Positions 11,944 to 21,015 of a stretch of 28,198 nt of DNA are shown piece after piece. How positions within the stretch are numbered: position 1 is the stretch's first letter; each line of letters starts with the position of its first letter. The notes beneath the pieces were generated by a model that worked only from the letters and a program-made list of their open reading frames with translations, was not told the origin of the DNA and ran no database searches. This stretch comes from an uncultured Actinomycetes bacterium (lineage in GTDB: Bacteria; Actinomycetota; Thermoleophilia; Solirubrobacterales; 70-9), in assembly GCA_946479725.1 (NCBI GenBank), contig CAMLHB010000008.1, positions 1 to 28,198 on the forward strand, in the 5' to 3' direction. The position numbers and the translations under genes were made by a program.

Positions 11944-14900
11944 ATGACCCCCCGGCCCAGAGCTCTCCTCGTCTGCCTCCTGGCCGTCCTCATCCCAGCT
12001 GCGCGCCTCGCCACCGACGCCTTCGCTTGCCCGTACTACCCGCCGGTCGACTCCACGACCACGGAAGGCGGGGGCAACGTGTCCGACCCCAACCTTCACG
12101 ACTGCTATGTCGTTTTGCCGGTCAATTGCGCCACCGGCAACCAGACCGAGGAACAGACCGACCTCGTTCTGGGCGGCCGCGGCCCAGCCCTTCACATCAC
12201 CCGCACCTTCAACTCCCAGGCCGCCGCCGAAGCAAAATCGAGCGGCCCCTGGGGCTATGGCTGGTCGGGCCCCTACAGCTCGCACCTGGAATTCAACGCA
12301 GAATCCGGCGCGGTGACCGTCGTGCAGGAAAACGGGTCCACCGCCGCCTTCGCCCTGGAAGGCGGTGCGTACATCGCCGGCGCCTGGGTTCAGTCGAGGC
12401 TCGTCAAGGAAGGCGAAAACTACGTCTTCACGTTGCCCACGCAGGAAAAGCTCAAGTTCAACAAAGAAGGCCTGCTTATCGAACAGAAGGACCGCAACGG
12501 CAACGCGCTTACCATCGGCCAGTTCTTCGGTCTCCTGCTGGTCAAAGACGCCGCCGGCAGGGAACTGAAATTCGGCTACACCGAAGGCCACGTGACGAGC
12601 ATCGAAGACCCGCTGGGCAACAAAGTCAAATACGCCTACGAATCGGGGAATCTCACCTCGGTGACGCTGCCCGGAGAAGAAACCCCGCGTTGGAAATTCA
12701 AATACGACGCTTCCCATCAGCTGACTGAAATGACCAACGGCCGCGGCGGCGTCGTCAAAACCGCCTACGACGAAAAACACCGGGTCAAAGAACAGACCGA
12801 TCCGATGAGCCGGGTGACCAAATTCGCCTACGGCGAATCGGGCGGCTTGAAGACGACGACGATTACCGAGCCCAACGGATCGACCACCTTCGAGAAGTTC
12901 AACGCAGCCGGCGAGCCGCTGGAAGTGATCAGGGCGAAAGGGGCCGGCACCCTGGAACGGAAAACCACCAACGAATACGACTCCGCCTACGCCCTCACCA
13001 AAACGACCGATGCGCTCGGCCACTCGACCACCTTCGAATACAGCGCCGCGGGGGACATGACGCTCGAAAAAGACGCCGAAGGCGACGAAACGAAATGGAC
13101 CTACAACACGACCCATGACGTCTTGACCGAAACCACCCCGAAGGGGGAGACGACCACCTACAAACGCGACTCCCACGGCAACGTCGAAACGATCGAACGC
13201 CCAGCACCCGGCGAAACGACCCAGAAAGCGACCTTCAAACACGCTGCCAACGGAGATCTCGAATCGGCCACCGATCCGCTCGGCCACGAAACCAAATTCG
13301 AATACGACACCTACGGGGACCTCAAAGCCGTTACCGACGCCGCCGGCGACAAGACGACCTCCACCTACGACAAAGACGGTCACCAGCTGACGTCCGTCAG
13401 CCCGCGCGGCAACGAAGAAGGCGCCGTAGCCTCGGAATTCGAAACCAAAACCGAACGCGACGCCCAGGGTCGGCCAATCAAGATCACCGATCCGCTCGGC
13501 CACGAAACCAAAATCGTCTACGACAAGAACGGTAATGTCGAATCGACCACCGACGCCCTCGGCCACACGACCAAATACACCTACGACGCCGACGACGAGC
13601 AGACGAAAGTCGAAAAGGCCAACGGCACGACCTCCGAAGCTGCCTACGACTCAGAAGGCGAAGTCAAAAGCCGCACGAACGGCAACGGCAACACGACGAA
13701 ATACGAACACGACGTCCTCGAGCAGCTGACGGAAACGATCGATCCGCTGGAACGGAAAACCAAGCGGGAATACGACGCGGCCGGCAACCTCAAAAAAACC
13801 GAAGATGCGCTGGGCCGCACCGTCTCCTATGCCTATGACCTCGCGGATCGCCTCAAAGAAGTCAACTACTCCGAAGAAGCCACGCACGACGTCACCTTCA
13901 AATACGACAAAGACGGCAACGTCACTGAAATGGTCGACGGCACCGGCACGACTACCAGGGTCTACGACCAGCTCGACCGGTTGACCGAAATCACCAACGG
14001 CGCCAAAGAAGTCCTCAAATACAAATACGACCTCGGCAACGAGAACACGGAACTCACCTATCCGAACGGCGAAACGGTCAAACACGCCTTCGACAAAGCC
14101 GGACGCATGGAAAAAGTCACTGACTGGCTGGGCAAGGAAACGACCTTCGGCTACAACCGGGACTCTCAGGTCAAAGCAACGACGTTCCCGGCCACGACGA
14201 CGAATATCGACGAATACGCCTACAACAAGGCCGATCAGATGAGCGAAGTGGCGATGAAAAGGGGCGCCACGGTCCTGGCTTCGATGGGCTATACGCGGGA
14301 CAAACTCGGGCAGGTCGAAAAATCGGTTGACACGGGCTTCTCCGAAGAAGCCGAACGGGCCTACGAATACGACGCCGGCAATCGCCTCCTGAAAAGCAAC
14401 GGCACGGTCTTCGAATACGACAAAGCCGGCAACGTGACGAAGATCTCACCGGTCACCTACACCTACGACAAAGCCGACCAGATCGCGACCGCGAGCAACG
14501 CCACCTTCGAATACAACAAACTTGGGCAGCGCGTAAAGGAAACTCCGAGCGGCGGCTCGGAAATCCCCTACGTCTACGACCAGGCCGGGAACCTGATCTC
14601 GACGAAAAGCGCCGGAATCGAAAACACCTTCAAATACGACGGCACCGGCCTGATGACCACCGAAACCAGGAGCACCTCGACCTACCACATGGCCTGGGAT
14701 CCTGTGGCTGGCCTGCCGCTCCTGCTCCGCAGCGGCAACGACTATTACATCTATGGCCCTGAGGGCGTGCCCGTCGAGCAGATCAACTCGGGCTCAGCCA
14801 CCTATCTGCACCACGACCAGCTGGGGTCGATCCGCCTCCTGACGAACTCAAGCGGAGAAAACACCGGCACCTATCGTTTCGGACCCAACGGAGCAGTCTG

Positions 14901-15561
14901 GAAACACACTGGAACGGCCTCCAGCAAAATGGGATTCGCGGGTCAGTTCCGGATGAACACCGAACACCAGCTGATCTACCTGCGAGCCCGTGTCTACGAT
15001 CCGGCGACGGCGCAGTTCCTCAGCAGGGACCCACTGTCGGCGCTATCAGGAGAAACCTATTCCTATGCGGCGGCTAATCCCGTAAATGCGGTCGATCTGC
15101 GCGGGCTAGACGCTGATCGAGTGGGCTGTCCGCCCCCTCCCTGCTGTTTGGAGACGAACCCACCGCCTGTCGATCACACGCCTCCTGTTAAGCAAGAGCC
15201 TGCGCTCAGCACGTTTTCAATCCCTCAAAAGGTCCCTAGCAGCCAGGGCAGCGGGTTTCCCGAGATCAATCCTTGGACCGTGTTCGCAGACGCTGTTGGC
15301 GAGTCTGCGACGGGAGCACTCCATGGCTGGCCGGGAGCCTTGAAGGGTGCGGTAATCGGTGCACTAAAGAGCGCGGGCAAGGAGGCGTTATTTGACGCGG
15401 TCAAGTCCCGGTGGGGGGAGTTCTCCGGAACGATGGCGGAGGGGGCAGTCACTGCCGTCGAGCTGTATCGAACTCTTCCAGAGCTCGAGGATGCTTGGGG
15501 GGAGGCAGTCCATACTATCGGACCGATTCTTCCAGTGTTGCCAGCAGTTCTCTTACTGTAG
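11944..15561 (+). CDS. Secreted RHS/YD-repeat protein, possible polymorphic toxin
   Basis: A 1205-residue protein with an N-terminal signal sequence (residues ~7-29, ending AFA). A DUF6531-like entry domain follows (VNCATGNQTEEQTDLVLGG, then HITRTFNSQ). Residues ~185-960 hold dozens of YD repeats of the form YDxxGxLxxxTDxxG. The conserved RHS core is at ~952-1056 (LHHDQLGSIRLL, RARVYDPATAQFLSRDPLS, YSYAAANPVNAVDLRG). The remaining 149 residues form a variable tip with no recognised toxin motif. It has a Pro/Cys-rich start, then a helical Gly/Ala-rich part and a hydrophobic end (ILPVLPAVLLL). RHS shells encase and deliver such tips. The repeat region prefers AAA and GAA codons, unlike neighbouring genes. 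TTG 11926 is an alternative start. Confidence 0.9.
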   Translation: MTPRPRALLVCLLAVLIPAARLATDAFACPYYPPVDSTTTEGGGNVSDPNLHDCYVVLPVNCATGNQTEEQTDLVLGGRGPALHITRTFNSQAAAEAKSSGPWGYGWSGPYSSHLEFNAESGAVTVVQENGSTAAFALEGGAYIAGAWVQSRLVKEGENYVFTLPTQEKLKFNKEGLLIEQKDRNGNALTIGQFFGLLLVKDAAGRELKFGYTEGHVTSIEDPLGNKVKYAYESGNLTSVTLPGEETPRWKFKYDASHQLTEMTNGRGGVVKTAYDEKHRVKEQTDPMSRVTKFAYGESGGLKTTTITEPNGSTTFEKFNAAGEPLEVIRAKGAGTLERKTTNEYDSAYALTKTTDALGHSTTFEYSAAGDMTLEKDAEGDETKWTYNTTHDVLTETTPKGETTTYKRDSHGNVETIERPAPGETTQKATFKHAANGDLESATDPLGHETKFEYDTYGDLKAVTDAAGDKTTSTYDKDGHQLTSVSPRGNEEGAVASEFETKTERDAQGRPIKITDPLGHETKIVYDKNGNVESTTDALGHTTKYTYDADDEQTKVEKANGTTSEAAYDSEGEVKSRTNGNGNTTKYEHDVLEQLTETIDPLERKTKREYDAAGNLKKTEDALGRTVSYAYDLADRLKEVNYSEEATHDVTFKYDKDGNVTEMVDGTGTTTRVYDQLDRLTEITNGAKEVLKYKYDLGNENTELTYPNGETVKHAFDKAGRMEKVTDWLGKETTFGYNRDSQVKATTFPATTTNIDEYAYNKADQMSEVAMKRGATVLASMGYTRDKLGQVEKSVDTGFSEEAERAYEYDAGNRLLKSNGTVFEYDKAGNVTKISPVTYTYDKADQIATASNATFEYNKLGQRVKETPSGGSEIPYVYDQAGNLISTKSAGIENTFKYDGTGLMTTETRSTSTYHMAWDPVAGLPLLLRSGNDYYIYGPEGVPVEQINSGSATYLHHDQLGSIRLLTNSSGENTGTYRFGPNGAVWKHTGTASSKMGFAGQFRMNTEHQLIYLRARVYDPATAQFLSRDPLSALSGETYSYAAANPVNAVDLRGLDADRVGCPPPPCCLETNPPPVDHTPPVKQEPALSTFSIPQKVPSSQGSGFPEINPWTVFADAVGESATGALHGWPGALKGAVIGALKSAGKEALFDAVKSRWGEFSGTMAEGAVTAVELYRTLPELEDAWGEAVHTIGPILPVLPAVLLL

Positions 15562-15583
15562 ATCTACTAAGAGAAGGCGGTAT

Positions 15584-15697
15584 GTGTGGTTTGATGATGG
15601 GGGAAGGTTCAGAGCTAGCGTGTGCCATCTAGGTGGTAAGTCGCCAACCCTAGTCGATCCTATTCCGCGAGATGAACGCGAAGTAGTTTACGGATAG
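15584..15697 (+). CDS. Possible small ORF downstream of the RHS gene (immunity remnant?)
   Basis: A 37-codon ORF from GTG 15584 (WFDDGGRFRASVCHLGG, then SPTLVDPIPRDEREVVYG) with GAGAAGG at 15571-15577 six nt upstream. The residue pattern looks protein-like, but the ORF is very short. RHS toxin genes are normally followed by an immunity gene, and this position would suit a truncated one. An overlapping ATG at 15582 gives only a 16-residue peptide. Treat as tentative. Confidence 0.3.
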   Translation: MWFDDGGRFRASVCHLGGKSPTLVDPIPRDEREVVYG

Positions 15698-15726
15698 ATG
15701 TCGCAGGTGCGAGATCGGCGGGCAGA

Positions 15727-17589
15727 TTATTTGCCCGCGGTTGCCGTGGCGCTCGTGTAGCCGGTCGAGGCGGCGGTGATGGTGTTGGTGTAGTTGCCGC
15801 TTGATGGCGCGGTGTAGGTGAACTGGTTGGCGCTGACGGAGGGGCCGGATTCCGGGATTGAGAGGGGGGAGCCGGTGATCGTGCCGCCGGTCGCGGTGAT
15901 GGCGACCGATTTGGCGGCGCCGAGGTTGGAGACGGTGTTGCCGACGCTGTCGGTGACCGCGACCTTGGCTTTGACGGTCCCGGAGCTGCCGAGGGTGGTG
16001 ATCGTGCAGGTGAAGAGACAGGGAGTGCTGATCGAGCCGGCGCTGCTGATGGTTTCGACGAGGCCGAGGCGGGAAGCGGTGCCGGTCGAGACGGTGAGGG
16101 CGAGGGCGGTGGAGGTCGAGATGGTGCCGTCGCTGGCGGTGACCGAGGTCGCGCCGGCCTTGTTCAGTTTCGTGAATCCGTTTTTGGAGGAGGCGGGGGT
16201 GGCGACGCCGCTGGTGAAGCTGAGCGAGGTCGCCGATCCGAAGTTGATCGCGGTGCCGGCGCTGTTGACCACCGTCGGCAGCGCGCCGCTGGGACTGGCG
16301 CTGGAGCCGGCGAAGGTGATGTTCTTGGAGCCCGCGTATTCGGTGGCGGTGTTGCCGTAGGTGTCCTGCGCGGTGGTGGTGATGTTGAACCCGGTCGCCG
16401 CCACCGGCGTCAGGGTCGAGGAGGAGAGGACGAGTTTGCTCGCCGTGGCCGCCGCCACCGTGACCGTGACCGCGGTCGGCGTGGTGATCGACCCTTCGGT
16501 TGCTTTGACGCTGGTCGAGCCGCTCTTGTAGAGCTTCATCCCGCCATTTTTGGACCCCGTGGCTTTGGCGATGCCGGCGCTGAAGCTCAGCGAGGTGGAG
16601 GTGCCGAAGGCCACTTCGGCGCCGCTGGAGTCGCTGACGGTCGGGGCATTTCCCGCGGGGCTTGCACTGGCGCCGGAGAAGACGACGCTGTGAGCGCCGG
16701 TGTAGGAGGTCGCGGTGTTGCCGTAGGCGTCCTGAGCGGTCGTCGTCAGTTCATCGAGCGCTCCCGCCGTCGGCGTCGCCGAGGTGGCGGTGAGGGTGAA
16801 TTTGGAGGCAGCGGCCGCGGCGACGGTAATCGTCGGCGGGCTTGGGGTGGTGACGGAGCTCTCGGTGGCGACGATGCTGGCCGAACCGGCTTGGTAGAGA
16901 TTCAGCACCCCGTTCTTGCTCGAGGCGACCGTCGATACGCCGCTGGTGAAGGTGAGCGCGGTCGCGGCTCCGAAGTTGACCGCGGTGCCGGCGCTGTTGA
17001 CCACCGTCGGCTGGGTCCCGCCGGGGGCGGCGCTGGCGCCGGAGAAGACGAGGGAGTGGGAGCCGGTGTAGGTCGTGACCGTGTTGTTGGCTTCGTCCTT
17101 GGCGGTGATCGTCAGGTTGCTGGAGCCGCCGGCGGTGATGCTGGTCGCGCTCGCCGAGACCGTGAAGGAGGTCACCGCTCCGATCGTGACTTTGGCCGTT
17201 TTGCCGGCGCTCGTCGCCTGCCAAGTGCGCCAGAGCGCGGTCACCACATAGGTGTGTTCACCGATCGGGACCGAGCCGTCGGTGCAGCTGGTGACCGCAG
17301 TCGGCACAGCCTGTTCCGGGCAGTTACCGGCGGGTTTGCCACCGTCGCGGGTGACGTAGTAGGTGACGGTGCCTTCGCCGGGGGCCGTCATCGCGCTCCA
17401 GGTCAGCGCGACCGTCCCGCCGGCCGCCGGGGTGGCCGCGGTGATCGTCGGCGCGGTGAGTTTGGTTACCGCGGCCGAGGCGTTGCCGGTTCCTTCGGCG
17501 GTGAAGTAAGAGAGGGCACTGGCGACCAACGCCAGGATCGCGACGAAGAAGACCGAGCCGGCGACGCCGCTGCGGGGGACGCGCCTCAT
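15727..17589 (-). CDS. Secreted Ig-like repeat protein with SipW-type N-terminus
   Basis: A 620-residue protein. The N-terminus (residues ~11-40, VFFVAILALVASALSYFTAEGTGNASA) resembles SipW-type signal peptides, with YFT after the hydrophobic core. Residues ~42-137 form a fibronectin-like domain (PTITAATPAAGGTVALTWS). Three tandem repeats of about 122 residues follow (~139-259, 260-381, 382-503), each with AQDxYGNTATxYxG and SKNGxxKLxxAGxxSV, and then a divergent fourth domain. The repeats look like Ig-like/Big-type surface domains. There is no sortase motif and no C-terminal anchor. The start overlaps the upstream gene by 4 bp (ATGA). Likely an exported adhesin or matrix protein. Confidence 0.8.
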   Translation of the reverse strand: MRRVPRSGVAGSVFFVAILALVASALSYFTAEGTGNASAAVTKLTAPTITAATPAAGGTVALTWSAMTAPGEGTVTYYVTRDGGKPAGNCPEQAVPTAVTSCTDGSVPIGEHTYVVTALWRTWQATSAGKTAKVTIGAVTSFTVSASATSITAGGSSNLTITAKDEANNTVTTYTGSHSLVFSGASAAPGGTQPTVVNSAGTAVNFGAATALTFTSGVSTVASSKNGVLNLYQAGSASIVATESSVTTPSPPTITVAAAAASKFTLTATSATPTAGALDELTTTAQDAYGNTATSYTGAHSVVFSGASASPAGNAPTVSDSSGAEVAFGTSTSLSFSAGIAKATGSKNGGMKLYKSGSTSVKATEGSITTPTAVTVTVAAATASKLVLSSSTLTPVAATGFNITTTAQDTYGNTATEYAGSKNITFAGSSASPSGALPTVVNSAGTAINFGSATSLSFTSGVATPASSKNGFTKLNKAGATSVTASDGTISTSTALALTVSTGTASRLGLVETISSAGSISTPCLFTCTITTLGSSGTVKAKVAVTDSVGNTVSNLGAAKSVAITATGGTITGSPLSIPESGPSVSANQFTYTAPSSGNYTNTITAASTGYTSATATAGK

Positions 17590-18416
17590 CCGCGCGCCTC
17601 ACCACTGAAGTCGAGCCGGACGGTCGCGCCCTGGCAGGCGTTCTGGTCGACCGGCAGTTCGCGCATCTCCACGCTCGGCGCGGTCGCGCTGCCGCTCGGC
17701 AGACTGACGGAACCTCCGGCCGGGACGATCAACGGCGTCGCGGGGCTGAGGTTCGAGGGAGTGACCGCGAAGTTGGGGCCGGCGTCGCAGGACGAAGCTT
17801 CCGGCGCGACGGCGACGGTCAGGCCGGTGACTTCGATCGGGGCCGGGTTCGGATTGCCGATCCGCACCGGCAACTCCTGCGCCGGATCCCCGGGCATCAG
17901 CTCCTCGAGTTCGCCGGTCAGCGGCTCGATGCTGAAATCCCGCGGCTCGAGCAGCGCCCAGCGGTAGTGGGCGGCCGGGCCGCTGAGGTCGCGCCGGTTC
18001 AGCGCCCGCACGGCAAAGGAATGTTCGCCGGGCGCGATACCACGGACTATGTAGGGCGAGCCGCACCCATCCCAGTCGCCTCCGTCGAAGCGGCATTCGA
18101 AGCGCCGCCACTGCGGCTGCGGCGGAGTGCCCGGGCCGGGGCCGGGCGCAGCCGTGCGCTGTTCGGGGGGTGCGACGTGGAAGCGGAACTGTGAGTCGGG
18201 CTCGATGCCGCCGCTCGGCGGCACTTCGATGAATTGCGGCCGTGGCGGGCGCTGATCCTGCCCTCGCGCGGGGTGCTTGCCCTTCTTCCCGTGCGGTCGG
18301 CTCCGCTCGGAGAGGGTGGTCGCGTAGGCGACGCTGCCGAGACAGGCAACAGCGACGACCAGGGCAACGAGTGCCCTGGTCGCGCGCTTGCGTCCCATCT
18401 CACGCCGCCCGGTCAT
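17586..18416 (-). CDS. Secreted protein, middle gene of the SipW-type operon
   Basis: A 276-residue exported protein with a signal peptide (residues ~12-32, ALVALVVAVACLGSVAYA), then a basic and Pro-rich linker. A central domain with FECRFDGGDWDGCGSPYIV follows, then HSFAVRALNRRDLSGP, as in short Ig-like domains of actinobacterial surface proteins. The C-terminal domain (~165-276) ends with VDQNACQGATVRLDFSGEA and is related to the end of the upstream gene product (NQNACQGAELTLALTSN). ATG 18416 is used; ATG 18398 is also possible. It lies 19 bp after the upstream gene and overlaps the next by 4 bp. Confidence 0.75.
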   Translation of the reverse strand: MTGRREMGRKRATRALVALVVAVACLGSVAYATTLSERSRPHGKKGKHPARGQDQRPPRPQFIEVPPSGGIEPDSQFRFHVAPPEQRTAAPGPGPGTPPQPQWRRFECRFDGGDWDGCGSPYIVRGIAPGEHSFAVRALNRRDLSGPAAHYRWALLEPRDFSIEPLTGELEELMPGDPAQELPVRIGNPNPAPIEVTGLTVAVAPEASSCDAGPNFAVTPSNLSPATPLIVPAGGSVSLPSGSATAPSVEMRELPVDQNACQGATVRLDFSGEARG

Positions 18417-18435
18417 CGGGTAGCTGCGAGCTCGC

Positions 18436-18906
18436 CTAGTTGCTGGTCAGGGCCAGGGTGAGTTCCGCCCCCTGGCACGCGTTCTGGTTGACGCCCGTGT
18501 CGTTCATCGTCAGCGTGCCTTTCGGCGTCACCGCCTGCCCGTTGCCGGAGGGGAAGGTGGCGTTGACGGCCACGGCCGGCATCGAGAAGTCCGGGGTGCC
18601 GCCGGTGATCACGGTGCTGCAGGTCGAGTGGCCGGCGTCGACGGTGATCCCGGTGAGGGTGATCGTGCCGACCCGCTGGGCGCCGCTGGAGGGGTTGTCG
18701 ACGGTGAAGCTGACCTGGGAGGAGGCGCCGGGGTAGAGATTGCCCGAGACGGTTCCTTTCAGGGTGATGGCGGAACTGGTGCCGACTTTGGCGGTGACGG
18801 TGCCGGAGCCGGTGCTGGTGAAGTACGCGTAGGCGGCGGCGGCCAGGGCGAGGGCGGCGACGCAGGCGACTGCGGCGAGCGCCTTCTTATTTCGGATGCG
18901 GTGCAT
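18436..18906 (-). CDS. Small secreted SipW-type protein, first gene of operon
   Basis: A 156-residue protein. Its N-terminus (KKALAAVACVAALALAAAAYAYFTSTGSG) is a classic SipW/TasA-like signal: a hydrophobic run followed by AYAYFTS. The rest is a single beta-sandwich domain (ITLKGTVSGNLYPGASSQVSFTVDNPS) with two Cys, C97 and C145, of which C145 lies in NQNACQGAEL. By analogy with TasA/camelysin-like proteins it may be a secreted matrix or fibre component. No SipW peptidase gene is in the window. AGAGAGAAAGAG upstream of the ATG is a weak ribosome binding site. Confidence 0.75.
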   Translation of the reverse strand: MHRIRNKKALAAVACVAALALAAAAYAYFTSTGSGTVTAKVGTSSAITLKGTVSGNLYPGASSQVSFTVDNPSSGAQRVGTITLTGITVDAGHSTCSTVITGGTPDFSMPAVAVNATFPSGNGQAVTPKGTLTMNDTGVNQNACQGAELTLALTSN

Positions 18907-19150
18907 GGCGATCTCTTTCTCTCTCTAGGCGAGCGCTGGGAACGCTCCGGATGCGCCGTCATCGACAACTCGTCCAATTGACTCAAGTTGTAATCACGAA
19001 CTTTCCGGTGTGGAGACTTACCGACCGTAGAAAGGAGTAATCCCGCTCACAGAGCCAAATTGGATGCGGCCAGCGACTCGGGTGCCGATCCAGTGCGGCA
19101 GCTAATCATCCGCTCTGACCAACGATTTCGACGATTTTTGTCCGCTGCGC

Positions 19151-20245
19151 TCAAGCAGGGGCGCGCAGGTCCTCGGCGATCCGCACCCCGGCCGAGAGCA
19201 GCGGGGCCGCGAGGACGAGGCCGATCGTGCCGAAGAGGCAGCCGCCGGCGATCGTCGCGATCAGGACCGCGAGCGGGTGGAGCTTGAGGGCGGCGCCGTA
19301 GGCGATCGGCTGAACCAACTGCTGAAGGACGCCGTTGGCGAGGAGAACGACGACGCCGAGCGCGACAGCGGCCTCGGGCCCCTCGCCGCCGAGGGCGATG
19401 AGGACGGCGAAGGCGCCGGCGGTCCAGGCCCCGAGGTAGGGGACGAAGCCGCCGAGGAAGGTGACGACGGCGATCGTCCCGGCGAGCGGGACGCCGAGCA
19501 CGAGGGCCCCGGCGCCGACGATCACCGAGCTCCAGATCGAGACCGCGGTCACCCCGACGAAGTAGCCGCGGAGGCTGCCGGCGACGCGGCCGAGGACCGT
19601 GTGGGCGATCGGGACCGGGATTCCGAGGTGGCGCTCGATGAAGCCGCCGATCGTCGGCGCGTCCTTGAGCATGAAGAAGAGGCTGAGGGCGGTGAAAGAG
19701 AGGAAGACCGCGAGCGAGGCGAGCCGGTCGATGCCGCCGAGGACGCCGTGGGTGAGCGCTTCGAAGCCGGCGCTGACGCCGGCGCTGGCGTGCGAGTTGG
19801 CGCTGGCTGCGGTCGAGGCCTTGGCGCCGAGGTCGTGCGCCCAGGTCTGGATCTGCGCCGCCCCTTCCTGTAGCCGCGCGGAGAGGCCATCGGCCTGGCT
19901 GGCGATCGCGGTCAGCACCAGCAGGCCGATCCCGAGCCCGATTACGATCAGGCCGAGGAAGACGAGGGCGGCGCCGATCCCCCGCGGGACTCCGCGCCGC
20001 TTCATCCGGTCGACGAGGGGCGAGGTGACTGAGGCGATGATTCCGGCGGTGATCACCGGCATGACGATCGTCTGGGTCAGCGAGAGCAGCCACACGAGGC
20101 CGACCAGCGCCGCCGCCACCCCGACCAGGAGCCAGGAGGAGAAGCCGGCGTCGCGCAGCCACTTGGGGGCGGCGAAGTACCCGCGCGCGTCTTCGGATCC
20201 GGCCTCGATGGCAGGGGACGATACGAGCCGGGTCCGACGACTCAA
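19151..20245 (-). CDS. AI-2E family permease (PerM/UPF0118)
   Basis: A 364-residue polytopic membrane protein with the AI-2E transporter layout. Two N-terminal helices (WLLVGVAAALVGLVWLL, TIVMPVITAGIIASVTSPLVDRM) are followed by a helix pair, a long extracytoplasmic helical segment (~115-170), and a C-terminal bundle with the family signature TFLGGFVPYLGAWTAG and later GAALKLHPLAVLIATIAGG. The family exports small molecules or Na+; the AI-2 link is historical and should not be read as quorum sensing. The start is TTG 20245; a TAG lies in frame just upstream and no ATG or GTG precedes the first helix. It is divergent from the MBL gene with a 14-bp gap. Confidence 0.92.
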   Translation of the reverse strand: MSRRTRLVSSPAIEAGSEDARGYFAAPKWLRDAGFSSWLLVGVAAALVGLVWLLSLTQTIVMPVITAGIIASVTSPLVDRMKRRGVPRGIGAALVFLGLIVIGLGIGLLVLTAIASQADGLSARLQEGAAQIQTWAHDLGAKASTAASANSHASAGVSAGFEALTHGVLGGIDRLASLAVFLSFTALSLFFMLKDAPTIGGFIERHLGIPVPIAHTVLGRVAGSLRGYFVGVTAVSIWSSVIVGAGALVLGVPLAGTIAVVTFLGGFVPYLGAWTAGAFAVLIALGGEGPEAAVALGVVVLLANGVLQQLVQPIAYGAALKLHPLAVLIATIAGGCLFGTIGLVLAAPLLSAGVRIAEDLRAPA

Positions 20246-20259
20246 CCGAACTTGCGCCT

Positions 20260-21015
20260 ATGACTGAGGCACGCGTCACCTACGTCGGCCACGCAACCGT
20301 CCTGCTCGAGCTCGGCGGCGCCCGCCTGCTCACCGACCCCTTGCTGCGCCCGCGGGTCGGGCCGCTGCGACGACAGGGGCCGGCGCCGGGTCCGGAGGTC
20401 AGCCGCGATCTCGATGCGGTCCTCGTCTCCCACCTGCACCGCGACCACGCCGACCTCGGCTCGCTGCGCCGGCTCGGTCGCGACGTGCCGCTGCTGGTCC
20501 CGCCCGGCTCGCGCCGCTTCTTCGAACGCCACCGCTTCGGCGAGGTGACCGAGCTGGCGCCGGGAGAGAAGACGCAGGTGGGGGACGTCACCGTCACCGC
20601 GGTCGAGGCCAGCCACGCGGTCGGCCGCCGGCGCTTCGCCCCCGCTTCAGAGCCGATCGGCTTCCTCTTCGACGGGCCGCGCCGCGTCTATTTCGCCGGC
20701 GACACCGACCTCTTCGAGGGCATGGGAACGCTGGGAGCGGACCTCGACCTGGCGCTGCTGCCGATCTGGGGCTGGGGCCCGACCCTCGGCGAGGGTCACC
20801 TCGACCCCGAGCGCGCCGCCCGCGCCGCCGCCCTGCTCGCCCCGCAGTTGGCGGTGCCGATCCACTGGGGGGCCTTCTACCCACTCGGCCTCGCCCGCTT
20901 CCGGCGCGACCCGCTGCGCTTGCCGCCACTGGAGTTCGTCGAGTGGGTGCGGAGGCTGGCGCCTCAGACCGAGCCGCTGGTGCTGGCCCCGGGCGAGACG
21001 ACCTCGCTCGCGTAG
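20260..21015 (+). CDS. MBL-fold metallo-hydrolase (UlaG/NAPE-PLD-like)
   Basis: A 251-residue metallo-beta-lactamase-fold protein. Metal ligands are H58, H60, D62 and H63 (SHLHRDHAD), H120 (EASHAVGRR), D149 (YFAGDTDLF) and H203 (PIHWGAFYP), a complete dinuclear set. The early VTYVGHATVLLELGG is typical of the UlaG/NAPE-PLD-like branch, which includes lactonases and phosphodiesterases. The substrate is unknown. The last 52 bp overlap the 3' end of the convergent gene that stops at 20964. Confidence 0.93.
   Translation: MTEARVTYVGHATVLLELGGARLLTDPLLRPRVGPLRRQGPAPGPEVSRDLDAVLVSHLHRDHADLGSLRRLGRDVPLLVPPGSRRFFERHRFGEVTELAPGEKTQVGDVTVTAVEASHAVGRRRFAPASEPIGFLFDGPRRVYFAGDTDLFEGMGTLGADLDLALLPIWGWGPTLGEGHLDPERAARAAALLAPQLAVPIHWGAFYPLGLARFRRDPLRLPPLEFVEWVRRLAPQTEPLVLAPGETTSLA

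Noticed and set aside
11908..13566. A 552-codon minus-strand ORF rich in Gly, Phe and Val.
   Set aside because: It is antisense to the RHS repeats. Its periodic composition reflects the repeat DNA, and the plus strand has an unmistakable YD-repeat protein with signal peptide.
19151..20245. A quorum-sensing (autoinducer-2) exporter role.
   Set aside because: The family name suggests it, but most members have other or unknown substrates, and nothing in the neighbourhood relates to autoinducer-2.
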